A stretch of DNA of 64,000 bases, taken from assembly GCA_036898135.1 (NCBI GenBank), contig JBAHVR010000300.1, forward strand, positions 154,501-218,500, given 5' to 3'. The DNA comes from Oncomelania hupensis. Lineage: Eukaryota; Mollusca; Gastropoda; Littorinimorpha; Pomatiopsidae. The notes below the pieces were generated by a model that made no database searches, was not told the DNA's origin, and was given only the letters and a program-made list of their open reading frames with translations. Positions 9,438-20,492 of this stretch are shown piece after piece. The position numbers and the translations under genes were made by a program. How positions within the stretch are numbered: the first letter of the stretch is position 1; each line of letters starts with the position of its first letter.

Positions 9438-10014
9438 ATTGATTGATTGTTGCTTTAGGTCCAGCGGACTCTTCCGAGCCAAATCAGGACCGGACAACCC
9501 ACGATCCGCATAAAAGATCTGCTGAAACAACCCTAGTGGGAAAATTGAATGCCCTCCACCGGCCAGTCACTTTACAATAAAGACATCCCACGCAGGGGAC
9601 GGCTGAGGCTTTACCCCAACTACTCGAACCCCCGGTTAAAAAAACAAAATAGAATACAAACATCATTATAAATTATCAACAAAACATATACATATAAAAT
9701 GCCTATATTGTTAAATAATAACATCATAGGAAGCCCTAGTGACCACCTCGGCAGAAAGCGTCCAACACTCCCAAGCTGATCCAACAGACCTCATACACAA
9801 ACAAGGAGTCTTGTCCAGTAAGAGTTTTCAAGAAAAAAGGTAGGTCATTGATCTAGCGAAGAAGAAGATAGTATAGCAGAGTGATAGGACAGAGCAGGAA
9901 TGGGAAAGAGTAAATGAGGAAGACAACGACAGTGGGAATTTAAAGCACTAAATTTCCAGAAAGTGGGGATACTATTTATACTGAAACCCCCGGCACCCCA
10001 ACGGGGGTACTGTT
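9438..10014 (+). repeat. About 600-bp dispersed repeat R600, copy 1
   Basis: Starts around GGTCCAGCGGACTCTTCCG and ends in a G/C palindrome like CCCCCGGCACCCCAACGGGGG. Near-full copies are 34633-35230 and 51160-51770; 61236-61912 is interrupted. Shared internal blocks include CCGGTCACTTTACAATAA and AAGATAGTATAG. It encodes no recognised protein. Confidence 0.75.
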
Positions 10015-10457
10015 GCCGCAGTGAATTGGTCATGCCTACAAAGTCAAGACAGGTTTTCAACTGGGGCTTTCACTTTTCCCTTTATAGGTTAGAACAATCT
10101 ACAGTGGCAAGATTGCTCATGACCCCAAGGGGTAACACAAACACACACACAGGCATACACACACACCATTGAAATGAGTGCTATTGGCGAAGGAAGAGCC
10201 ATCAGCAAGCCCGTGAAGTCAATACATGTTTTCAGCGTAGCGAATCTTATCAATAAAATGGATATTATCATGCAATTAAGTGTGTTATCACTGTAGTGAA
10301 TGTTCCACTGGGAAAGCCTTTAAAATTAGTTTTATCAAGACGCCAGTAAAATTAATGTCATCAGTGAAGAGAGTTTTACCAGGAAACCAATGTAGTGCAT
10401 GTTATCAGTAATTGTTTGTCAGTAAAGTGAATGCTATCACTGAATGTTATCAGTAAA

Positions 10458-10458
10458 A

Positions 10459-10547
<89 letters not shown>

Positions 10548-11456
10548 TAACATTTATATAGCGCCCTTTCTAGTGAAAGCTCAGAGCGCTTTACATTCAC
10601 ATAAGACACTTCTTCTAAGAACTAAAATGACTAAAGAAAAAAAAACATGGTAAACAAAACATACAGAATTTAATTACATAATATAACCACGCACGCACAC
10701 ACACACGCACGCACACACACACACACACACACACACCAAGTTCAACACGAATATAAATTGTGCTGTCATCAAAAAAACGTCTGAATGTTATTATCTTATA
10801 TACGCCAGACCAGTCCTGGTCTGGTAAATATGTATGATGAGGGCTCTTTAGCCCAATTTTATTGTCCTTAACTTTTTATAAAATATAGGACGTAAAGCCT
10901 CGTTTTCGCTTCGCTTGAACGTCTGAACAGATGGGTCTTGAGGCCAGAACGAAAGGCAGCAAATGTTTGGGAAGAATGGTGAGACATGGGAAGGGAGTTC
11001 TAGACGGTGGGAGCAGAAAAGGAAAATGAGCGTTTGCCAAAGGACTTGTTCACTCGTGGAATGCAGAGATTTTGGGCAGAAGAAGATCGAAGGGTTCTAG
11101 AGGGTATGTAGAATAGGAGTTAACCATGGTTTTGAGATAAGAAGGGCCGGATGACGAGAGAGCATTAAAGCAGAGGCAAGCAATTTTGTACTCAATTCTT
11201 TTTTTGATGGGAAGCCAGTGTAGGGATTTAAGATGAGGAGTTATATGGGCAGATTTTGGAATGCGAAGAATGAGACGGGCGGCATTATTTTGAATCTTTT
11301 GAAGTCTTTGCAATAGATAGTCCGGGCAACCACAGAAGAGAGAGTTACAATAGTCAAGCCGTGAGAGAATGAAAGCTGAGACAAGGGTTTGAGTGGCTTT
11401 GGCAGACAGAAAGTGACGGATGCTGTTGATTCGACGGAGTTCAAAATTGAATGTCA
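10458..11456 (-). mobile_element. CR1/L2-like LINE 3' end with (AAT)n tail
   Basis: Minus-strand frame 11460-11050 encodes the LINE C-terminus with the block S-R-L-D-Y-C-N-S-L-F, then LQKIQNNAARL and LHWLPIKKRIEYK. The minus-strand 3' end runs through a GCGCTATATAAATG-type region into (ATT)n at 10546-10458. It is 5' truncated, as usual for target-primed insertion. A (CA)n tract lies at 10688-10735. Confidence 0.8.
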
Positions 11457-11869
11457 TCACTAAGTGTTTATCAGTAAGTGTTTATCAGTAAAGTGAATGT
11501 TATCAGCACGTGTTTGCCAGTAAAGTGAGTGTTATCAGTAAGCGTTTATCAGTAAAGTAAATGTTATCAGTAAGTGTTTATCATTAAAGTGAGTGTTATC
11601 AGTAAGTGTTTATCAGTAAAAAGAGTGTAACCAGTAAGTGTTTGTCATTAAAGTGAATGTTACCAGTAAACGTTTATCAGTAAAGTGTTATCAGTAAATG
11701 TTTATCAGTAAAGTGAGTGTTATCCGTAATTGTTTATCAGTAAGTGAATTTTATCCATGTTTATCAGTAAAGTGAATTTGTCAGTAAGTGTTTATCAGTA
11801 AAGTGAGTGTTATCAGTAAGTGGTTATCAATATAGTGAATGTTATCAGTAAGTGTTTATCAGTAAAGTG

Positions 11870-13552
11870 TGTGCTACCATGTGTGTGTTTGACACGCTGG
11901 ATCACCACACACTTCTAGAGAGATTGCGCACTACATTTGGTTTAAGAGGGACTGTTTTTGAGTGGTTTTCCTCGTACCTCACAGTCACTGATCGTTACCA
12001 GTCTGTTGTCATTGATTGCAATACCTCTACTCCTAGTCCCTTGTTATGCGGAGTTCCGCAGGGCTCTGTGCTCGGCCCTGTTTTGTATTTGTTATACTCC
12101 CAACCACTATCTAATGTAATCACAGCCTGCAACTGCGTGTTCCACAAATACGCAGATGATACAGAACTGTCAAAGAGTGGTCAGGCTGATGACCTCCCTT
12201 CTGTTTTGTCTGAAGTAGAAACATGTATTGACAGTGTCCAGGCTTGGATGAATAGCAACAGGTTGATGCTTAACCCTGACAAGACCGAGGTTATACCTGG
12301 AGGCTCATCTTCCCGTTTTAAACTGGTCGGCAGCGATTCTGCAAACATCGGCGGCAGCACTATCCCATTTAGTAATATTGTTCGCTATCTGGGTGTCAAG
12401 CTTGATAGTTCTTTGTCCATGCATGACCACATCAGTACCATCTGTCGTGTGTCCTTTCTTGAGCTTCGGCGTATTGCGTCCTTGAGGTAGTTTCTTTCGA
12501 AGAATGCATGCACACAGTTGGGCAGCGCTTTTGTGACATCCAGACTTGATTATTGTAATTCAGTTCTAGCTGGTCTCCCCATTGATGCAGTTAGCCGACT
12601 TGTACAGAACTGTGCTACTCGGCTTGTGCTTAAAAAACGGAAGCGTGATCATGTAACAGCAGATCTCCAACGAAGAATACAAAGCATGGAGATGAGGTGC
12701 TACAGACGACTTCTGGGCATTTTCTATACCCAACACATCACCAACGACGAAGTCCGACAGACCATCACACAAGCCATTGGACAACACGATGACCTGCTCA
12801 CAGTGGTGAAGAAACGGAAACTCCGATGGTATGGCCACGTCACCAGATCATCAGGTCTTGCAAAGACTATTCTGCAAGGCACAGTTCAAGGAGGTAGAAG
12901 AAGAGGGAGACCGAAAAAGAGGTGGAGGACAACATTCGAGAATGGACTGGTTTGACACTGAGCAAAGCCATCAGGGCTGCTGAGGACAGAGAAAGATGGA
13001 GTATGCTGGTTAAAGGATCATCTGTGGTGCCCCTACGACCTCCGTATTACGGAACAGGATAGGATAGGATAGGATCATGTCACGCCTCTCTTAATGCAGC
13101 TACACAGGCTCCCTATGAAGTTCCGCATTGAATACAAAATTGCTGTCCTAGCTTTCCGTCACTTTGACCAGTCACTTCCACCATATCTGTCTGAGGTACT
13201 CACTACCTACACTACAACTCGTTCTTTGCGCTCATCAGTTGAAAAACTGATGAAAACGACCAAGCATTGGCTTAAAACAGTTGGCGAGCGGTCTTTTAGT
13301 TTTCAAGCACCCAAGGTTTGGAATGCGCTGCCTGCCGGTTTAAGACATTGTACACACCTTGGTTACTTCAAGAGCTGCTTAAAAACGCACCTGTTCCGGA
13401 AAGCGTTTTCTGTTTAAATAGTATGAACAGTAATAATACTTTCTCAATGATGCTGTACATGAAGTAGTGCTAATGTTGTGATGATGTGTACGAACTATAT
13501 GTGTAAGCGCATTGAGTTGTTATTCTAATGAAAAATGCGTTGTATAAATGCA

Positions 13553-13601
<49 letters not shown>
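11870..13601 (+). mobile_element. CR1/L2-like LINE with RT, split by a nested RTE fragment
   Basis: Frame 11852-12490 encodes the RT palm: F-D-T-L-D-H-H, G-V-P-Q-G-S-V-L-G-P and active site YADDT. After a stop at 12490 the thumb and C-terminal region continue (SRLDYCNSVL at 12540) until the RTE insertion at 12658-13072. The frame then resumes at 13073-13417 with LHRLPMKFRIEYK and ends at the normal LINE C-terminus. The 3' tail is (ATT)n at 13553-13600. Jockey/CR1 supergroup is inferred from motif spacing. Confidence 0.82.
12658..13072 (+). mobile_element. Nested RTE LINE 3' fragment with (GGATA)n tail
   Basis: Encodes the RTE C-terminal region with the block KKRKLRWYGHVTR and G-G-R-R-R-G-R-P-K-K, and ends in repeated GGATA. 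It is flanked by an 11-base target duplication, GATCATGTAAC at 12647-12657 and GATCATGTCAC at 13073-13083 (one mismatch). Removing the insert and one duplicate rejoins the host LINE frame. Confidence 0.85.
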
Positions 13602-13604
<3 letters not shown>

Positions 13605-13833
13605 GTAAGTGTTTATCAACATAGTGCATGTTATCAGTAAGTGTTTATCAGTAAAGTGAATGTTATCAGTATGTGTTTATCAGTAAAGTGTGTGTTAACA
13701 GGAAGAGTTTATCAGTAAAGTGAGTGTTATCAGTAAGTGTTTATCAGAAAAGTAAATGTTATCAGTGTTTATCAGTAAAGTGAGTGTTATCAGTAAGTGT
13801 TTACCGGTAAAGTGAATGATATAAGTAACTACA

Positions 13834-14735
13834 ATCATTTAGTTCAGACCCTTCAAGATTGTGTTACTGAGGTAAAATCTAGGATGTCAAACAACCGTCT
13901 CAAGCTAAATGTTAACAAAACTGAGGCTCTCCGTGTTTCTCCGTGATCTGCAGACCCCTCTTCTTTTCCCTCAACTATCACTGTTGGAACTAGTTCTATT
14001 TCTTTTCTGACACTGTTCGCGATTATGTTTTTTTTCTCGATCAGGATCACTCCATGCAGCAACACATTGCAAAAACTTGTCAGATTGCATACATTGAACT
14101 TAGACGCATAAGCTCCATTCGACAGTATCTCACACAAGAAGCAACAAAAACACTAGTTAGCGCATGCATTCTGTCTAGATTGGATTATTGTAATTCACTC
14201 CTTGTAGTTTGCACACAGAAAGTCCTTAGACCTCTTCAGCAAGTCCAAAACTCTGCAGCTAAACTCATCTTCAAAGCACGGAAATCACAGCATTGCATGC
14301 CTCTCTTTCAAGAGCTTCACTGGCTCCCAATTGAACAACGAATTAAATATAAAACCTCATGTCTCTGGTACCACATCATCTCTGGATCTGCTCCTAGCTA
14401 TCTTTCCGAACTTTTGACTGTCTATGTTCCTTCTCGGTCGCTCCGCTCCTCTGCAGATGAAAGGATGTTCCGTGTACCAGAATACCACAGGGTGAGACAC
14501 GGTGGTAGAGCTTTCAGTTTCTTCTCCGTTCAGACCTGGAACTCCCTACCTCGGTCCGTCCGTCACAGTCCTTCACTACCGTCTTTTAAAACGAACTTGA
14601 AGACGCATTTTTTTAGTGAGACCTTTTCTTAGGCGCCATGAGTGAGTGTTGTTAGTTATTTTTGGTGTTGGGATGTATATGTGGTTGCGTGTCATTGACC
14701 AATGTACGCATGTTGTGTTTACATTTGTTTGTGTA
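13834..14735 (+). mobile_element. CR1/L2-like LINE 3' half
   Basis: Begins inside RT after the YADD motif and continues with frame 14054-14632, which has S-R-L-D-Y-C-N-S-L-L, LQQVQNSAAKL and the usual terminal F-K-T-N-L-K-T-H-F-F. A frameshift separates the first 200 bases from the rest. No (ATT)n tail remains. Confidence 0.75.
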
Positions 14736-15609
14736 AAGAGTGTTTATCACTAATATGAGTATTTTTAGTAAGTGTTTTTTCAGTCAGTGTTAATCATTAA
14801 AGTGTTATCAGTAAATGTTTGTCAGTAAAGTGAGTGTTATCAGTAAGTGTTTAGCAGTAAAATGAATGCTATCAGTACGTGTTTATCAGTAAAGTTATTG
14901 TTATCAGTGTTTATCAGTAAAGTGAATAATTATTATCAGCAAGTGTTTATCAGTAAAATGAATGTTATCAGTAAGTGTTAATCAATAAAGTTAATGTTAT
15001 CAGTAATTGTTTATCAGTAAAGTGAGTGTTATCAGTAAGTGTTTATCAGTAGTGTTATCAGTAAAATAAATGCTATCAGTAAGTATTTATCAGTAAAGTG
15101 AACCTCATCAATGATTATCAGAAAAGTGAGTTTTTGTCAGTGAATTGTGTCAGTGTTTTTTTTTTTTATCAGTAAATGTTTATCAGTAGAGTGTTATCAC
15201 GAAATGTTTATCAGTAAAATGAGTGTCATCAGTAAGTGTTTGTCAGTAAAATGAGTGTTATCACTAAGTTTTTATTAGTAAAGTGAGTGTCATCAGTTAG
15301 TTGTTATCAGTAAAGTGAGTGTTATCAGTAAGCGTTTATCAGTAAAGCGAATGTTATCAAGTGCTTATCAGTAAAGTGAATGTTATCAGTAAGTGTTTAT
15401 CAGTAGAGTGAGTGTTATCAGCAAGTGTTTATCAGTAAAGTGAATGTTATAACAAAGTGTTTATCAGTAAAGTGAGTGATTTCAGTAAGTGTTTATAAGT
15501 AAATTTAATGTTATCAGTAAGTGTTTATCAGTAAAGTGAATGTTATCGGTAAGTGTTTAACAGTAAAGCGAGTTTTATCAGTAAAGTTTATTTGTTATAT
15601 AGAGCTTTT

Positions 15610-16130
15610 CCAAGTACAGGGTTCGCACGGTCTTTAAAGGTCTTTGAATATTTGGTAAAAATTGCATTGCCTTATCAAATTTTTATAAGCCTTTAAAAAC
15701 TGACTTGGGTCTTTTAAAGTTTGGGAAAATTGTCAAAACAAAGTAAAAAAAAAAAAGTATTTATTTGCAACAATTCCATATTTGTGTCTGTTCAATCCAA
15801 TCGTTAGAGCCGGGAAAAACGTTTTAGGTATATTAAAGATTTTTTTTAATGAAAGAAAAATATAATATTACTCAAATAATAATGGGTATACCACAAGAGT
15901 CAATAATATTTAAGATTTCTGAGGGCCAAACAACACAGACTTCAGTCTGACATCGACTCGATGCGCAAGTCTGCAGACAAAAAAAGCACTGGATGAAGAG
16001 AAACATGGCTGCCGGGGACTATTGGCAGAGTCTAATGCCATCCGAAAGGATGTCCAAGAAAAAAAAAACATCACTAAAGGAGCTTGATGTGCTGTTATTG
16101 CAGGATCAATCTAAGTTTTAAGCTAGTTTT
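15610..16130 (+). mobile_element. Possible hAT-like DNA transposon end
   Basis: Contains CAGGGTTCGCACGGTCTTTA, which resembles hAT-type termini common in marine invertebrates, followed by AT-rich sequence and a fragment that reads like the end of a ZnF-hAT protein near 15990-16060. Neither a partner terminus nor a target duplication was identified. Confidence 0.35.
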
Positions 16131-16480
16131 TTTTTTAATAGTATTTTCTTACTTTCTGTTGCTAACCCATTCTCCAGATCAACATGAATGCTATCCAAAG
16201 GGTTGAAAACTTACCACGATACAAAGAGAACGGGAAAAAAACCACATGTTCAACCAATAGTGTTTGCGACTGACCATTTGTTTATTGACATTTTTATTAC
16301 AAGTTTAAAACGTGCTCACCACCAGGCAGTCATTCAGGTACTGTTTTGATTTTGATTAAATTGACTAACTCCAGAAAACATTTTGCCATGTCCATGCTGC
16401 TACTCGACATTTGTAGTTTCGTATTTTGCTCTTGTATATTAAGGCTAAATGTCTGTACGAACTCTGCAAGTAAGTCTTAC

Positions 16481-16567
16481 TGCATTTCTTTTGAGCGTCG
16501 CAAGTGTATGGAGACGAACAGTCATCAGCGATCCATGGCGGTCCACAATTCTGCTTTACCTTTAGTC
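16481..16567 (-). CDS. Exon K of the cysteine-module host gene
   Basis: An 87-base phase 1-1 exon. Acceptor ATGGCAG lies just after an (ATT)n stretch; donor is A|GTAAGA. It encodes six residues (LKVKQN) and then C-x8-C-x5-C-x5-C, the last Cys codon followed by one A. The first loop is the longest of the four-Cys modules and carries a Trp. Junction with exon J is CGA (Arg) and with exon N AGC (Ser). Confidence 0.88.
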
Positions 16568-16569
16568 CT

Positions 16570-17080
16570 GCCATAATAATAATAACACAATAATTATTAT
16601 TTTTATTATTATGCGGACAAAAAAGATTTCTCAAACTTCACTTCGATGAAGTCGGCCTCAAGTCAGGGACCTCTGAAACAAGGCTATCCACAACATTGTA
16701 ACAATTATGTTTATATGGGATCTACTATGAGACAGTTCTGTCGGATCGCAGCGCATATAAAAATAAAATAAAATTATCACTCAGACACATAAACATATTC
16801 AAAGGCACACAGACACACACACAACTAACAAATACAGGCACAGACACCATGTACGCATCCAAGAACACATTAACACCACCAGCAACACCACCTCCACCAC
16901 CACCACCAACAACAACACCTTGCTGACATCAATGAAGACTGTATATCTCAGATCTCCATAAAACAATTAATGCTCAATGCCTTTGGGGTGGGTTGGTGCG
17001 TTGGTAAAGGGCGTGGATAAATTTGACATTTGAAATGGGCATCAGGCGCAACAACAACAGCAACAACGTGCAGGAATAGC
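16570..17080. other. Intron J-K, unassigned
   Basis: A short intron of about 520 bases with CA- and ACC-rich low-complexity DNA (16800-16920). No transposon recognised; this is one of the few introns free of LINEs. Confidence 0.5.
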
Positions 17081-17087
17081 TGCTTAC

Positions 17088-17171
17088 GACATGTTAACCC
17101 CTTGGCTGGGTCACAGATAAAACCGTCCTCACAATTTGAATCCTGAGCACACTTACTCCCTGCTTTGTAAT
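17088..17171 (-). CDS. Exon J of the cysteine-module host gene
   Basis: An 84-base phase 1-1 exon with acceptor TGTGCAG and donor C|GTAAGC. It encodes YKAGSK and then C-x5-C-x5-C-x7-C, the last Cys codon followed by one C. A second in-phase acceptor 12 bases upstream (exon start 17183) would create TGA at the junction with exon I, so I chose 17171, which gives TAT (Tyr). The residues D-S-N in the first loop recur in exon B, as expected for duplicated modules. Confidence 0.87.
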
Positions 17172-17279
17172 CTGCACACAGTCCTTTTAGAATAAATAAA
17201 AACAAAATTTATCACTGTACGGTCTGCGGTAATCGTAAAATATGTATTCAGTCTTTTGTTTGTTCAATGTTTTAGAGAA

Positions 17280-17400
17280 ACATAAATAAATACACAGTAC
17301 TATACAGTCATAACACAACAAAGCACTATAAAGCAACAAACACAACACAGAACAACAAAGCACAACATTATAAAGCAACAAACACACCGTCACAAAAACA
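17280..17400 (+). repeat. AACACAAC/TATAAAGC-rich low-complexity tract
   Basis: Degenerate repeats of AACAAAGCACTATAAAGCAACAA flank the acceptor side of exon J. They resemble, on the opposite strand, the TATTG-type tracts beside exons L and I. Confidence 0.5.
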
Positions 17401-17811
17401 AAATAGCACTATAAAGAACTAGAAGGACAAAGCTCATATGGTTCACATGCTCCTTATGGAACTCGCAATATTTAACATGAAACTGAGTGCCAAGAACAAA
17501 ACAAAATGAAATGTTGGCATTAAAATGCAAAATAATACCGACTTTCCTCTTGACCTTTAGATGGCATTGGCATCCGGCTCCAAATGCATTCATGTATTAT
17601 TATATAAAGTACAGCAAAACTTGTATTACATGTATGTAAAAACAAAATCAGGTGACATTGGGATGGCCTTGACCTTCGGATGACCTTGACGTTACCTCTC
17701 ATGCATGTCTGGTCAAATAAACCAATGTTGCTGCATACTACGGGTTAAATAAACAGCCATTCCACTGTACAATTACCAATTGTTTTTAAATGTTTTCCTA
17801 TCCTATCCTAT

Positions 17812-18098
17812 AGGTAAAGGTAAAGGTAGTCCCATAGCCTTGTGGCCGTAGGGGAGCGTGATGTTGAAGATCACACTTATCTTGGGCCAGCGTAATGAGG
17901 GTGATGCCCATCTCTCTCCCTCGCTGCTTTACCTTCCCCACCCTTAAGAGAGTAGGTACTCAGTCACAGTTGAGTCAACTGGGGGCGTTGTTATTTGTCG
18001 CTTCACGTTTTGAGGTCACCCATCCAAGTGCTAACAGCACTGGACGGAGCTTAACTTGCGACACAGTAGCGAGTGCTCCAAACACTGCGCTACCATAT
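17812..18098 (-). mobile_element. SINE with 5S-like segment, copy 2
   Basis: Inverted copy of 6534-6816. The 5S-like block appears as GGTCACCCATCCAAGTGC on the plus strand. Its head is fused directly to the GGATA tail of the neighbouring RTE fragment. Confidence 0.75.
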
Positions 18099-18428
18099 CC
18101 TATCCCGTAACTCGGAGGTCGTTGGGGCACCACAGATGATCCTTTAACCAGCGTACTCCATCTTTCCCTGTCCTCAGCAACACTGTTTCGCTCAGTGTCA
18201 AACCAGTCCATTCTCGAATGTTGTCCTCCCACATCTTTTTCGGTCTCCCTCTTCTTCTGCCTCCTTGCACAGTGCCTTGCAGGATGGTCTTTGCAGGACC
18301 TGATGATCTGGTGACGTGGCCATACCATCGGAGTTTCCGTTTTTTCACCACTGTGAGCAGGTCATCGTGTTGTCCAATGGCTTGTGTGATGGTCTGCCGG
18401 ACTTCGTCGTTGGTAATGTGATTCAATG
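18099..18428 (-). mobile_element. RTE LINE 3' fragment
   Basis: Minus-strand frame 18498-18100 carries the RTE C-terminal blocks KKRKLRWYGHVTR and RRGRPKKMWEDNIREW, and ends at CGAGTTACGGGATAGG. It is 5' truncated at an ATTACCAACGACGAAGTCC point, similar to where other copies begin. Confidence 0.8.
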
Positions 18429-19019
18429 TTTTCTCAAGACCTAAAATGACCTTGACCTTCAGGATGAACGCAAAAACGGAACAAATGTGAGAAATCATTT
18501 TATCATCTTTAAATACAAGTTTGGACTTGTCTCTTACAATTTAGGGTGAAGGTCACTTCAAAGTACCTATAAAAATCGACTTTGGACAGTTCCAGTGATC
18601 TTGACCTTGGAGTGAGGTTGACCAAAATTGCATAGTATACGTGTCTCATTTATATCTATCATGCAACAAAGAATCATAAGTGTGTATATTTGTACATGGG
18701 TGCATGTGTGTGTATGGGTGTATATATCGGTATTACATTACATGATTATTGCTTTAGGTCCAGCGGACTCTTCCGAGCCAAATCAGGATATATCGGTATG
18801 AAAGTTGCGTATGATTATTGATAGTATATCAACTGTATTAATATTGTATGTCTATGTTTTTGATGGTTTTGATGTTATCTCTTTTCTTGCACTGCAAAAC
18901 AAATATCCATGCCATGTGTTTGGACAATAAAGAATCTTGAATCTTGAAGTTCAATATTAATAACATAGAACAAAAAATGAAAATTTTCTGAAACATTTGA
19001 TGACCCTGTGACCATGTCC

Positions 19020-20232
19020 TGAGAACAGAGAAGAAGAAGAAATGTTCCCAATCCTCCGAGAAGAAGTTTAGGTAGCAGTGAAATCGCTGAAGAAATGGAA
19101 GTCAGCGGGAGTGGGCAACATACCCGCGGAACTGCTTCAAACAGGAGGAGAAGCGATGATCGATGCACTCACCATTATTTGTAACAAGATCTGGCAGAGT
19201 GGGGAGTGGCCTATACCATGAACCCAGTCGCTTGTTATCACTCTTCCCAAAAAAAGGTAACCTTCAGGAGTGTGAAAATTACCACACTATCAGCCTCATC
19301 AGCCATCCCAGCAAGGTCCTCCTGAAAATAATACTCAACAGGTTCAAACCACAAGCTGAACAAAATCATTCCTGAAGAACAAGCAGGATTCAGGGCAGGG
19401 CAAAGTACCACTGAACAGATTTTCAACATCAGAATAATCTGCGAGAAATACTTACAGCACCAACAACATCTATGTCATGTGTTCGTAGACTTCAAGAAGG
19501 CGTTTGACCGAGTCTGACATGCAGCTCTGTGGGCAACCATGAAGGTGTACAACAACATCAGTCCTAGAATTATTGAAGTCATCAAAAGCCTGTATGACAA
19601 GGCTACCAGTTCAGTCTTCCATATGCACTTGCAGATCACGAAGGCACAGTCAGCATAGGGGGTAGAGCAATCTCCAACCTTCGCTTTGCGGATGACATGG
19701 ATGGTTTGGCTGCAGAGGAACAAGAACGTGAACAGCTTATACAGAGGCTTGACACCACCTGCAGAGCCTATGGAATGGAATTAAATCCAGAGAAGACCAA
19801 AATGGTGATCAGCAACACCAATGGCATCAACACGGACATCAAAGTCCAAGGCCAGTCCCTCAACTACAACACAGTGCATAGCTTCAAATATTTAGGAGCC
19901 ATTGTAGCAGATAATGCGTCCCGACAGAAAGTCCTCTCCATGATCGCAAAAACAATTGCTGCCCTGGCAAGATTTAAGCCAATTTGGAAAGATAAGGCCG
20001 CTGCGCTCCCTTGTCATCTGTATCTTCCTATACGCTTGCGAAACATGGATCCTTACAACAGGTCTACAATGAAGAATACAAAGCATCGAGATGAAGTGCT
20101 ACCGAAGACTTCTGGGCATTTCGGTTGCTGAGGACAGAGAAAGATGGAGTACATTGGTTAAACGATCATCTGTGGTGCCCCTACGACCTCCGAGTTACGG
20201 TATAGGATGGGATAGGATAGGATAGGATAAAA
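19020..20232 (+). mobile_element. RTE LINE reverse transcriptase copy (decayed)
   Basis: Begins with the RT fingers region and continues through the QKGNLQECENY-type block. About 100 bases are missing near 19620, just before the palm motif FADDMDG (19680-19710). The C-terminus is collapsed near 20050-20140, where about 270 bases are absent relative to 56060-56400. It ends in (GGATA)n at 20203-20230. Several stops and frameshifts show it is dead. It lies in the intron between exons I and J. Confidence 0.82.
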
Positions 20233-20289
20233 CACAAAACACAGTCACAATTGTCTTTAGCACCACACAACACAAGTTTAGTACAGCTG

Positions 20290-20345
20290 TACCGTATTGG
20301 TATTGCATTGCATTGTATTGTGTTCTGTTGTGTTGTATTGTAATC
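20290..20345 (+). repeat. TATTG-rich tract beside exon I donor
   Basis: About ten degenerate TATTG/CATTG units between the RTE tail and the exon I donor. On the minus strand it lies about 15 bases inside the intron, like the minisatellite beside exon L. Confidence 0.6.
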
Positions 20346-20360
20346 TATAATTTTACTTAC

Positions 20361-20444
20361 AGCACTTCTTGTTGCTGGGGTTGCATATGGTGCCATTTTT
20401 ACAGAAGACTGGTTGCTGACTGCAGTCGGAGTCGTAGTCCAACA
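20361..20444 (-). CDS. Exon I of the cysteine-module host gene
   Basis: An 84-base phase 1-1 exon with a strong acceptor (TGTTTTCAG) and donor T|GTAAGT. It encodes LDYDSD and then C-x6-C-x5-C-x6-C, the last Cys codon followed by one T. Junction with exon H is ATG and with exon J is TAT. The first residues are acidic, as in several other modules. The longer minus-strand open frame here is in the wrong frame and hides it. Confidence 0.88.
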
Positions 20445-20492
20445 CTGAAAACACACAATTGTATTTAAGCTTAATCTTTGTTATATATTGCT

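Larger units (their letters stand above)
10270..15590 (+). repeat. Minisatellite array of a TTATCAGTAAGTGT unit, interrupted by three LINEs
   Basis: Four blocks (about 10270-10457, 11457-11870, 13602-13833, 14735-15590) are made of a roughly 30-base unit with the core GTGTTTATCAGTAAAGTGAA and TGTTATCAGTAA. The units are degenerate towards the left edge and more uniform in the middle. LINE fragments at 10458-11456, 11870-13601 and 13834-14735 interrupt it, so the array is older than the insertions. It lies in the intron between exons K and N. Confidence 0.9.
17408..18690 (+). mobile_element. TGACCTTGACC-rich DNA element, copy split by SINE and RTE
   Basis: The left part 17408-17790 starts with CTAGAAGGACAAAGC and carries the family motifs; the right part 18425-18690 continues with CTTGACCTTCAGGATGAACG and the ATCATAAGT block. 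Between them sit an inverted 5S/tRNA SINE and an inverted RTE fragment. The right terminus with GCATGTGAGTCA is missing. Confidence 0.55.

Noticed and set aside
10270..15590. CRISPR-like array
   Set aside because: The units are contiguous and degenerate with no unique spacers, and the window is clearly animal DNA.
16200..16260. A possible exon donor TATCGTG|GTAAGT on the minus strand
   Set aside because: No cysteine module and no acceptor in phase upstream.
19440..19470. Exon-like CTTACAGCA word
   Set aside because: It lies in the RTE coding region (KYLQH) on the plus strand, with no cysteine module on the minus strand.
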